Positions 32,643 to 42,842 of a stretch of DNA of 64,000 bases are shown here, piece after piece. Where the stretch lies: positions 3,410,001 through 3,474,000 of the forward strand of contig OY756139.1 in assembly GCA_963576785.1 (NCBI GenBank), given 5' to 3'. The stretch's first letter is position 1. Each line of letters begins with the position of its first letter. The stretch is from Chlorophyllum brunneum (lineage: Eukaryota; Basidiomycota; Agaricomycetes; Agaricales; Agaricaceae). The notes beneath the pieces were generated by a model. It was not told where the DNA came from. It ran no database searches and was given only the letters and a program-made list of their open reading frames with translations. Made by a program: the position numbers and the translations under genes.

Positions 32643-35226
32643 GCTGGTCGGCGGCAACGGCTCGACGACTTCCCACGGAAGCTCCAACACTTTTGAGCGT
32701 TGATTGGGCGCTAAATACAGAATATTTTTGGACTAAGCTCTGGTGTGGCATCATTGTGAGCTTGCAAGCTCAGGCTTCAGATTTCAGTGTTTGAAGGGAC
32801 CGCAAAAACCTCTGCGTCCACCCACGAATAAATTATATCACTGCCGGCCCTATCATGAACCTTAAAGAAGAGTACACAACCTACCTTCTGAGCCCCGCCG
32901 AAAGCGCATCAATGGACTCCATATAAATGATCAAGCCCGGGCCGGCACTTCTCCATTGGTCGTTGCTGTGTATATGGTACAGGTACGGCTGCGTCCCCAA
33001 AGCACCGGACGAGCGACCTTATCACCCTTGGAGAGAAAAAATTTGTCACATTCAATCAAAGGGGCTTTTGGTTGTAAGGAGGCAACGGGTCGTTCACCCT
33101 AAGGTTCCGTTGATAAGTCAGGAATTCCAAACACGTGTTTATTAAACACTGTTTGAAACTGTTAGAAAGTCTGAAATCGGAGAGAAATTTTGATCATGGA
33201 GCCGTTGGTTCCCAGGCCCCATCGCCACCAAGGAGCATCACCTTCCCGTGATACCCCCACTGCCAGAAAATGCCACAGATTCCAAGGACGGGACGGCATC
33301 CTAAATCTCTCCCCAGATGATGAAGTGGATGAGTCAGAGGAAAGACAGCCCCCGGAAATCTTCATCTGAGCGGGATGGTGTTATCAATGTCAGTTCCACA
33401 ACTCCAGCTGCATTGTCCCAACCTCTCTGACACAGGGTTGATATAAAAGGCATATTTTTATTTCTGACACTATTAGTAACTGATTTTCTAGCAGTTATTA
33501 ATATATTTTATTCTAACATTTATAAACACCTGTGAGAAACACCTTGGACACACCAGCTCACTAGCCCACAGCCAGAAACACCCGCGAGAACTCCTAACGG
33601 AACCTTAGTTCACCCAGATACGAACAGGAACAACTTATTGTATCTTGGAGAGCGAAACAATTCAACTTTTCAGTCACCTAAATCTAGGACTTATGGTAGA
33701 GTAGACGTAAGATCTCGCCGACTTGATAATTTCTTGGCCCAGTAACGTTCCTGAATATCAGATGGATTATGTCCTGCGGATACCTATGATCTCACTGTGC
33801 CTGGAGGATCTGTCCAAGATTTTAATATACCACTATGAAACCCAGTGTAGGCTAAAAATACTGTGGGGTACTGAGACCTTCAGAGCCGGAACATTGTCCT
33901 CGAGCACATGGCTGGATGCTTCTCGCGATATATCTAGCGCAGTTAGCGCATGAAGGCGAATGATGATCATGGCAAGGGGCATCTGTGGGAATCATGGCAC
34001 TAACGTTTCATCGAGCTCATTCAAGCCACGTTATTGTCCTCAATGGAGTTCTAGCGCCAAGCACATCGACAGAGCTTGCTTTTTCACAGATGAATACCTC
34101 AAGATGATGGTTCTGTTATCTTTGCGCACTGTCAGCGACGACTTCGAAGGGGATCTTGAAACAAACCCCTTGGTTTGATGCATTACACACTTTCGCATTG
34201 CTAATTGGCCCCTGTGTCGGGGTTTAAATTCCTCGCGTGCGTGTCGCGTGTGCCAATTCCGCACCACGGATCATCAAGCTTAATAGCTCCTTTGAACTTT
34301 CACCTCCCACAGCGAACTACTCACACATCCATAACCCGCCACTGAAACACTTTCCCTTGCTCGATCCCTGTGCCTCATCGCAAGTTACTTCCCTCCGGGT
34401 AGACGAAAACACTCACAGGGTGAAAGCTCGGATCAGATACTCTCCAAAAAAAACATCTGGTAACGCAGTGCACCGTGGACTCGGGCCCCTGTTCGTATGT
34501 GGGACCGTTTGTCAAGTCACTATTGTTATATGTCGTATAAGACTGTGACTTTGCACAAATCGAAGTGCAGTGTTAGAGTTTTTGGCTCGATTTCGGTTCG
34601 ACAGTCGGTCTTCGAGCTCTTCGCGTCTCTGTCAATGGAACTTTTGTGTCTGTCGTCTTATCACTCCGGTGCGGATTCGCGGTAGCACAGGTTACTGGGG
34701 GTTACAAATCTAGGTCATCTGTCCCGTGAAACCTGACATATGGTAATATTGGATTCTGCATCCCCCCAAGCTGGCCGTGTTCAAAGGCGTTTCATCCCCA
34801 TATCTTTGCTCGTAGATTCCGTCTGCGAACGGTAGATATCACATATCGGACCAACATCAATCTACAATTGAATGGATTCGCCCAATCAAGCGCTTAGGAC
34901 GTGCCGAACTTGGTGGAGACGTTCTACGGCTTCTTACCTTCTGTAAGAGATACCCTCTTGATATCCTCTCATCGACAAAATCGAGAGATCGCAGGCAGGA
35001 CTTTTCCCGGGATTTCTTCGAGGGAGGAGCACTAATTTTTGACGTTTCAGAAGATGCGAGAAGGGGCTTTACCTCCTTGGTTTTATGTAAACTTGGACGG
35101 GAGAGGTTGACCGCCCAGTATTTATACACGAAGTGAAAGTGAAAGCGAATTGTGGCCAACACAGTGTCTTTCTTTCACCTACCTTCGCCGCTCTTCATAC
35201 GACTCTATTTTCACTGAGTAACAAAT
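32643..35226. other. Gene-poor 2.6-kb stretch between the NACHT gene and the sugar transporter
   Basis: One plus-strand frame at 33197-33370 encodes a 57-residue Pro/Arg/Glu-rich peptide ending EIFI. It resembles the hydrophilic start of a retroelement gag, but nothing further supports that. 33440-33560 is A/T-rich. No transposase, reverse-transcriptase or integrase motif was seen. A TATTTATA at about 35116 may serve the transporter starting at 35227. Confidence 0.4.
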
Positions 35227-38206
35227 ATGGGCGGTGGACCTGCTATCGTGGCAGACCAAGCTGGTTATGCCCACCTTATCGATAATTCAAGGCCTTGGTG
35301 GAAGAACTCGCGTACGTAGACTACGAACCTATGGACATACTTTGTCATTGACTGGTTTCTAGGTATTCTTTTGTTGAATTTCTGGATCGTGATCCTGCTC
35401 ATCACGTCTTCAACCAACGGTTACGACGGTAGCATGATAAGTAAGCTTTACCCTACCCACTTGTTCTGAGTATAAATTTACTTAGTCGCCCACAGATGGT
35501 TTGCAATCCCTTGACCAATGGAACGCTGATTTTGGCACCCCCACCGGCGGCAGGGTACTCTCGCATATTCATATTCATCAGTGGAGACTAACCAAAACCT
35601 CCAGCTCGGCCTTCTCAGTGCCATTCAGGTACGTTCATTCTCATTTCCCAGAATTCCCGCATTGACAAATTTTCACGCAGAGCATTGGAGGTCTTGCAGC
35701 GTACCCATTCGCACCTTATCTCTCCGATGGTCTCGGTCGTCGCTCTGCGATCTTTCTCGGAGCGGTCATCATGTGTGGAGCTACGGTATTGCAAACGGCT
35801 TCTCAGTCTGTTGGGATGTTCATTGGCGCCCGGTACGTATACCTTCCTTGCGATGGAGTACAGCTACTGAAAAGGAGTTTTGCTCAAGGTTCATGATTGG
35901 GTTTGGGCTTACATTCGCAGCTGCCTCTGCGCCGCTGTTGGTCACCGAACTGGCGTACCCGTCTCAACGCGCACAGGTCACGTCAATGTACAACACCCTT
36001 TGGTATCTCGGTAGTATCATGTGAGTCTTGCTCTCGTCATTTTGGCCACGCCACTCATCTGAGGGTCGACAGTGCCGCATGGACCGTGAGTATCCTTTAT
36101 CTCTGCCATCTGAACAGAGTGTACGTATACTGGGTGCCGGACTCACATATATATATGTATATTTATAGACTTTTGGAACTTTCCATATCCCAACCGGTTG
36201 GTCCTGGCGTATCCCCTCCGCTTTACAAGGTCTTCCTTCCGTAATCCAAGTCGCACTGATCTGGTTCGTTCCTGAATCTCCAAGGTGGCTTGTGAGCAAA
36301 GGAAGGTGCGCAAATATCCTTCTAGTTTTTCCCAAAAATAAATAAATTCTAAACCCCTCTTTAAACCCGTTTGATCTTAGGGAAGAACAAGCATTGAAGA
36401 CTCTGGCGTATTATCATGCTAAGGGAAACGAACAAGATCCTTTGGTCGAGTTCGAATTCGAGGAGATCAAGGCTGCTATCGCTTTTGATCGGGAAGTTGC
36501 GTCGAATGTGGGTTGGTTGAGTTTGGTCAAGACTCCTGGGAATAGGAAGAGGTTGAGGATCATAATCGCTTTGGCGTTCTTCTCGCAATGGTCTGGGAAT
36601 GGTTTGGTGTGAGTGTGTTGGTTTTTTCCAGTTCGGAATTTTTGACATTGACGTTTGGTGACAGCTCGTATTGTGAGTGTAGTTGATTCCGGATGAGTGC
36701 GCATGTGTGTGCTTATATGGTTTGTGATCAGACTTGAACAAGGTCTTTGATGCGATTGGAAGTGAGTTTTGAGTTTGGAAATATTTTTAGTGTGACGGAG
36801 GTTGACTGATGATTATGTAGTCACTGATCCCACAACTCAACTGCTCATCGTACGTCCATTCCTCCTGGTAGCAATTGCTGAACTACGACTAATGTCACGT
36901 CATGATTAGAATGGAATCTTGAACATTTTCAACTTCTTCGTCGCGATCATTGCTGGTCTCCTGTGCGATCGCGTCGGCCGGAGGAGGTTGTTCATGATTT
37001 CCACAGTTGGTAGGTGTTTGACGCGTGCCCTCCTAATCGGAACGTCGGAAGCTGAGCTCGGTATATGGGATAGGTATGGTCGTGTTTTGGACATTGCAGA
37101 CCATTTGTTTTGCATTGAATGATCAGTTTCATGATCAAAAGGCTGCCCATGCATTCATTGCATTCATCTGTACGTCGTCAACTTCCCCTTTCTACACCAA
37201 TTTCTCAAATACGTTTTAAATTGGATAGTTTTGTACTACGGGTTCTGTGAGTACATTTTCTTTGTCTATACGGGCACTGGGCGGGGGTACTGATGGTCTA
37301 AATTTATACAGATGATGTATGTCTGCACCCGTATGACCATCTGACGTTCCGAAGCCTGATTGATGATTGAATCTCCTCCTCTTAGCTCGCGTTTACTCCG
37401 CTCATCGTCTCGTGAGTCACAGCCACCGGGCTTGGCTCCCGAGGGTACACATGGTACCCCCGTACAACTTTACTGATGCCGTGTCTTTACTTGGGTATAG
37501 GTATACGGTTGAGATCTTGCCGTTCGCGCTACGTGCGAAAGGATTCACGCTATTCAACTTCTGCATCTCGCTTTCCTTGATTTTCAATCAGTTAGTGCCT
37601 TGTTATATGAATTATGAGGCAGTGCTGATGTGATTCCGGGTGTATAGGTATGTGAACCCGATTGCTTTCAGGAAGTGAGTACTTTTTTCTCTTTTTTGAT
37701 TCGTTGGAGTAGAAGCCGACATATCTGACCTTTTTCGTTTTGGAAGACTCGGATGGAAATACTATGTGAGTTCCTCCCTCTTTCCGGAGTAAGGCTTCTA
37801 TTATGCCCGATGACCGACACGGCTGTTCTAGCTTTTCTACGTGTTCTGGTTGGTCTTTGAGACTATTTACTGCTACTTCTTCATCATCGAAACCAAGAAC
37901 GTATGTACTTCCTTTGACTGTGATAATCATTATTTGACTGATTTTGGTGACCACCCAATCAACCCCTCAACAGCGCTCGCTGGAAGAAACCGCTGCGTGA
38001 GTGTGACATTGCCTTATAACCCCTCAGACGGGAGGGGTCGGGACTATGTTTAGAACGATATCTGACTTCTTACCCTCACGCACAGACTGTTTGACGGTGA
38101 TGATACTGTGGCACAGATCCAGGGACACGCCGTGGCTCAGATGACCGCTGTCGAGAAAGCCGGGGATGAAGAACGCTTTGTTGATGAGATCAGAATGGAG
38201 AAATAA
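35227..38206 (+). CDS. MFS sugar transporter (lactose permease-like), 23 exons
   Basis: Spliced protein is 522 aa. Exons: 35227-35311, 35363-35440, 35496-35554, 35605-35628, 35681-35832, 35889-36020, 36073-36085, 36169-36305, 36381-36608, 36665-36672, 36732-36761, 36821-36849, 36910-37009, 37074-37169, 37229-37246, 37312-37316, 37386-37411, 37501-37590, 37648-37674, 37747-37765, 37832-37900, 37974-37996 and 38086-38206. All junctions keep phase. Sugar-porter landmarks: NGYDGSMINGLQSLDQWNAD (TM1), YLSDGLGRRSAIFLGA (D-x2-GRR), RFMIGFGLTF, ELAYPSQRAQVTSMYNTLW, TGWSWRIPSALQGLPS, PESPRWLVSKGREEQALKTL (PESPR), SQWSGNGLVSYYLNKVFDAI, CDRVGRRRLFM, VEILPFALRAKGFTLFNF and FETKN-like IIETKNRSLEE. It should be a plasma-membrane proton-coupled di- or monosaccharide importer; the substrate is not readable. 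Two exons are just 5 and 8 nt. Confidence 0.92.
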
Positions 38207-38596
38207 TGCCCGCTGAGGGTGCCGTGGTTGTTTTGATTGGAGGTTAATACGGATATGTGTACATGATATCATTTGATTTGCTTCCAGTTGTTTTTGCGTT
38301 TGCTCTTAGTTGGCCAGGTCCCGTTGTCGTATGGCTGTAAACGATGGATGCTGCTTAGCCGAGAACTGCCAGGAACGTAGCGTGATAATCGGAATAAATA
38401 TAGGATGGGCGGATGGGCATTGGGAGATATTTCTGTACGGGTGGACGTTAAACGTGAGAACGGGTTCCCGAGCAGATGGGCAGGAGCCGGCGTCTGTGCA
38501 ACCAGTCCTGACTATCATACCGACCCTGTCACTCTCCTTTGCCTGCTTTTGTCCATACTTACTCCCTGTTCTTGCTCCTTTTCGTCAGGTCATGCG
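38207..38596. other. Intergenic stretch between sugar transporter and receptor-like gene
   Basis: Contains the transporter 3' flank and a C/T-rich stretch (38500-38590) immediately before the next start, typical of a fungal leader. No coding exon is seen. Confidence 0.4.
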
Positions 38597-41500
38597 ATGA
38601 TACCTGCGCGGAGGCAACCATCCCTGCGTCTCCTTGCAATATTCTCTTTACTTTCGTCAACCTCGCTTGCGCCCCCAACATGTGTTTACGCCGCAGATGC
38701 AAATGATGTGTCGGTGAGCCGAGCGCTAGTACTAGACTAATTTCAAATCCCTGACCCCATGCCGACGCTGCTCCTGGTGCCTTTTATGACAATGACGGAA
38801 TGCAACAGAGTGACGAGTGGAACAAGATTGTGAGTTGTTGGTTCTGTTAGCGTTGTTGTTTTTGCGCAGTGCTATTGCTGTGTCAGAGACGCTGACGATG
38901 TGTGATAGTTGAAGAATACTCAGGGGAAGGACCCTTGTGCGTTGAGAGATTGGATGGAGAGTCCAGGGTGTGGGCATAATGATGATACAAACATGGAAGA
39001 AGGAGGAGACCAGGGCACAAGGCGTGGTGAGTCGATCTCTAACATATGTTGAGGCCGAAAATGCCGATCTGCTTGTGTTCAGCTCTTGTTGCCAAGGACG
39101 ATCAACTCTCCCCCTCGGCATGCAAATGGTATGGCTAGAGCTCATTTCAGCTTGTTTAAATACTTATCTATCACAGTACGGTACCCTACTTCAATATCCT
39201 CTGCGGGTGCTTGTTGTCCCAAGGACAGTCGGTTGACAACATCAACTACACACAATGGAAACTCGGTTGTGAAAGCCAGGGATTCCTTTTTAATCAAAGT
39301 ACGCTCTGGCTAGACCAGCAGGGCCAAGATATCCCAGGATGGGCGTACGTTGGGACCAATGGCGTCTCATTTGACTCTGTGAGAATACAGAGGGGTGCGT
39401 AGTCCTCCGTCTTTTGTGTGCGCGTCTCTTAACACTGTGATGCCTCGCGTCATAGTTGCTCGTGGGTCGACACAGTGGACAGTGATACAAATCGTCACAC
39501 CCGTTATAGTCGGCACCTCTATTCTCCTCCTCGTTGGGATCATGTTCATCTACCGGCGGTACTACCTACGAAAAGCAAATCCCCAGCTCAATACTTCATT
39601 TCTCACGTACCTCCGGGGAGTATTCAGACGGCGCGCACGAAGTGTCCAACATACAGGACGGAATGCCACATGGGAAATCGACGATAGGCAAGGGCCCGTC
39701 GTCAATGATAACGAAAACGACACAGAATCGTTCTTTATGGTATCCCATCCCCATTCCTTCGTCCAATCTCCAGTCGAAGTTTCGTATTGGTCACCAACGA
39801 CTGCTGCGAGTGCCAATTCACCACCAGTACGGAGATATTCATTCACACCCCATCAACCATCACGCCTCGGTATTACTGAGCAACGGATGCCATATACATC
39901 TACGATGAAACATATCAAGGGTCGTGTGAGAGATCTGATGCCATGGGTCAGTCGGCCACATCCAGTCACCCATGTAGATCGTGGGAGTCGATACAGGATC
40001 GATGGAGACCAAAGCACAATTGGGGGTAAATCGAGGAGCAATACGCTCAGCACTCTTTCAACGAGGAAGAGGACCAGTGATAGAGACTACAAGCCGATTT
40101 CAGAAGAAGATGATGAGGATGCTGATGTGGTTCGTATGGGTCATACTGGGGATGCGAGGAGTGTTATTATCATTGGTGATCGTGATTTTACTCTCGAGTC
40201 TGGGAGTACAGGACCGCATGGTTCGAAAGCAAGTGTCAGAGCTGCCGCGGCGGTGGCTTATGCGAGGGGGAAAACCGTGGAAGGCCTCAAGTCCCCTGGG
40301 TCCGCCCGTCTCAACTTTCAAGTCGAACCTCCTTCTCCGACGTTGGAGTCTATGCCAATCCATTCACCAAGAACAAGAAGTATACCTATCGTACGTCTTG
40401 TTCACACTTTATGTTCTTCTTATTGATGTTCTGCCTAGTCTCCTGGTGCACCACCGCTCCTCCCTCCACCTCCTCAAGAAAGACCTCCTCCACCACCTAT
40501 AACGCAACGAAGTACCCCACGACGAACCCCATCACCTAACCTCCGAGTCTCAACTCAATTTGATGAGAATCCTGTCGTAACCAACTCGCAAAAAGCTTCC
40601 AGCAGTAATCTCAACAATCAAACCAATACGAATACAGCGGGTGCGGGGAATGTCCATCCTGGACTTCGACCAGAACCTTCAGGTCAAAGTCAACATCAAC
40701 GAGATGGTTCTGGATCAGGGTCAAGCACGAATGACCTGTCGTACGTCTCGTTCCACCGACATTCCAGGTCCTTCTCTGGCGGCGACGACGAGATTTCACC
40801 ACCTAACAGTAGACGTCGTTCTGCCGTTGGTCCGCGTCCACTTCCACTACATCCTCCCGCTACAGGACTCGTACCACCAGGAGGACTATCGCACCAAAAA
40901 TCCGATACATCCATCAGTCAATATTCCATTCTCCGAACTCCAGATGCGTCTGTTAGACGTTTGTCATCGGATGGAGAAACGACTCAAACACGACGAACTT
41001 CAAGTGATTTTGATCCTTATACCACTCAAGGACTTCCACGTCCAATTATGCCACTTCAACCTCAGCGACGTCTTGATGCATATACCAACAACAACAATCA
41101 TGCGGTATATGAATACCCACGTCAAAGTTCTGTATCGAATGCATCACTTCCTCGTACACCTGGTGAACCCGTAGGACAGCCGGAAAGAGGTTGGTCAGCC
41201 GATGATGATATTGATCGGACATCGTTGTTGCTTGAACAATCGCCTATGGAAGTGGATAATGGAATGAGTGGAGTGTATATTGCTACCCCCCAGAATGTGA
41301 GGACGATGGGTGGAGCTGGAGATGCGGGAACGAGACATTACAGGAGTATGTCGGATGAGAGTTTCGCTACTGCTGCTAGTGATTTTGATCCTGTCGAGAG
41401 AGGCGGAGGTGGTGGTGGTGGTGGTGGTGGTGGTGGTGTGCGTGAGAGGTATAGTTTTGGCTCTGGGGTTGAACCGACATCGCCAACGTTGAGTATGTTG

Positions 41501-42301
41501 GAGAGGGATCCAGCGAATCATCGAAATTTCGCAAACTACACAGGACATGAAAGTGTTAGTGGGAGTTCAGGATGGGATGCCAGTACTCAATTAACGCACG
41601 ACGTACCTTCACCTATCAATCCCCCACCTCTTCCAAATCTCAATCCCCGTACCCTCACCACTACTACCCACAACAACAACTACGATCACGGATTCAGTTC
41701 CAATTCCATCATCAGCAGTCCAAACCTGACTCCCAATCGTTCTCTCACACCAAACCCAGTACAAACCGGACATATCAGACTAGCAAGCGATACTAGTCTC
41801 AACGTCGCTCCATCATTGAAATCAAGAAGATCAAGAGAAGATATATTGAATCCGGCGAGGAACGATCCAGTTAGGTTGTTTCCTGCTGTTGTACGTGCTG
41901 CGGGGTATACAACTGGACTTGGTCCTGATGCTGTACCTATTCCTCCACGTACACCAAGACCTAACGAAAATGGGAACGGGAACGCCAGCGCGAATAATAA
42001 CAATAATGAGAGAATAGGAAACGGTCACACCGGTGGTAGCGGTAGCAGTAGTGGTGGCGGTAATCCAAGCAACAACACCAACAACGACAACACCAGCAGA
42101 ACCACACCCCCAAACACCACCACAACAATAACCAATCCCTTAACAGGCTACATCGAAAGATCCTCATCTCAAACAGGTGGTGGTACCTGGGGAACAGATA
42201 GTTCAGGTATACGTTCCATTCTCGAATCTGTACAACAACTCCCAGATATATACCTACCTGGATCATCACCACCAGGAATACCAAAACGGACGTCTCCTTA
42301 G
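38597..42301 (+). CDS. Secretory single-pass membrane protein with long disordered cytoplasmic region
   Basis: Exons are 38597-38713, 38809-38829, 38909-39026, 39083-39128, 39177-39394, 39456-40390 and 40439-42301, giving about 1105 aa. A signal peptide (LRLLAIFSLLSSTSLAPP) leads into a ~135-residue extracellular domain with regularly placed cysteines and WNK, GKDPCALRDWM, SPSACKC, YFNILCGCLLSQGQ and YTQWKLGCESQ. This pattern is seen in a basidiomycete-wide family of cysteine-containing membrane proteins. IPGWAYV precedes a transmembrane helix (VIQIVTPVIVGTSILLLVGI) and a basic stop-transfer RRYYLRK. The remaining ~860 residues are disordered: Ser/Thr/Pro/Asn-rich, with proline runs, a polyglycine run encoded by GGT repeats (about 41404-41438), SRRRS-type phosphorylation-like sites and poly-N/T near the end. 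A cell-surface sensor is plausible; no kinase domain is present. Start ATG fixed by the signal peptide. Confidence 0.85.
41404..41438 (+). repeat. GGT trinucleotide microsatellite in coding sequence
   Basis: About eleven consecutive glycine codons, mostly GGT, in the last exon of the receptor-like gene. Length polymorphism would add or remove glycines without changing frame. Confidence 0.85.
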
Positions 42302-42842
42302 TTTTATAGATTTTATATATATATGTGATCTATTTTGTATTTTCTCAATGGACATGGACTTGTGCTTTTAGGACACTCATTTTTATACCCTCCCCTTAAC
42401 AATCTCTTTTCTTTGTTTTTCCTCGGACAATTAATCTTACCTTTGTACCTATACAAAAAGCACGAAGATCGGACATTTTCTTGAAAACCTGAGAGGATAC
42501 AACATTCTCGTGCTAGATACACACACAAAAGCTTATGAAAACAAAACACGAGGGGGTTGTTAGATGGCAACTACACATTGGGGAGAATCAAAAATCGATA
42601 GCAGTGGTATAGAACCGAGGGAAAGGGGGAGAGAGACAAGTGGTGTAGCTGATACATGAACGAGGAACGTGTATAGTGCGTATGTGAGCATCACAAAAAA
42701 AAACAAAGCAGGGAAGTAAGAGCAAAAAAGAGAAACGTAGGAAAGTTGTGCTCACAAAACCAAACTTTTTTTTCTCAATCATTACTCAATCCCATTAACG
42801 CACTAATTTTTTTTTTTCGGAAACAAGACCTTGAACAAACTG
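42302..42842. other. Convergent 3' region
   Basis: A/T-rich 3' flanks of two convergent genes (T-runs at 42410-42425 and 42766-42776, A-runs at 42694-42705). No gene or structured RNA recognised. Confidence 0.45.

Noticed and set aside
33197..33370. 57-residue Pro/Arg/Glu-rich frame resembling a gag N-terminus
   Set aside because: No reverse transcriptase, integrase, LTR or zinc knuckle nearby; similarity is only compositional.
36130..36168. AT-rich TATATATA tract as a promoter
   Set aside because: It lies inside an intron of the sugar transporter just before the acceptor.
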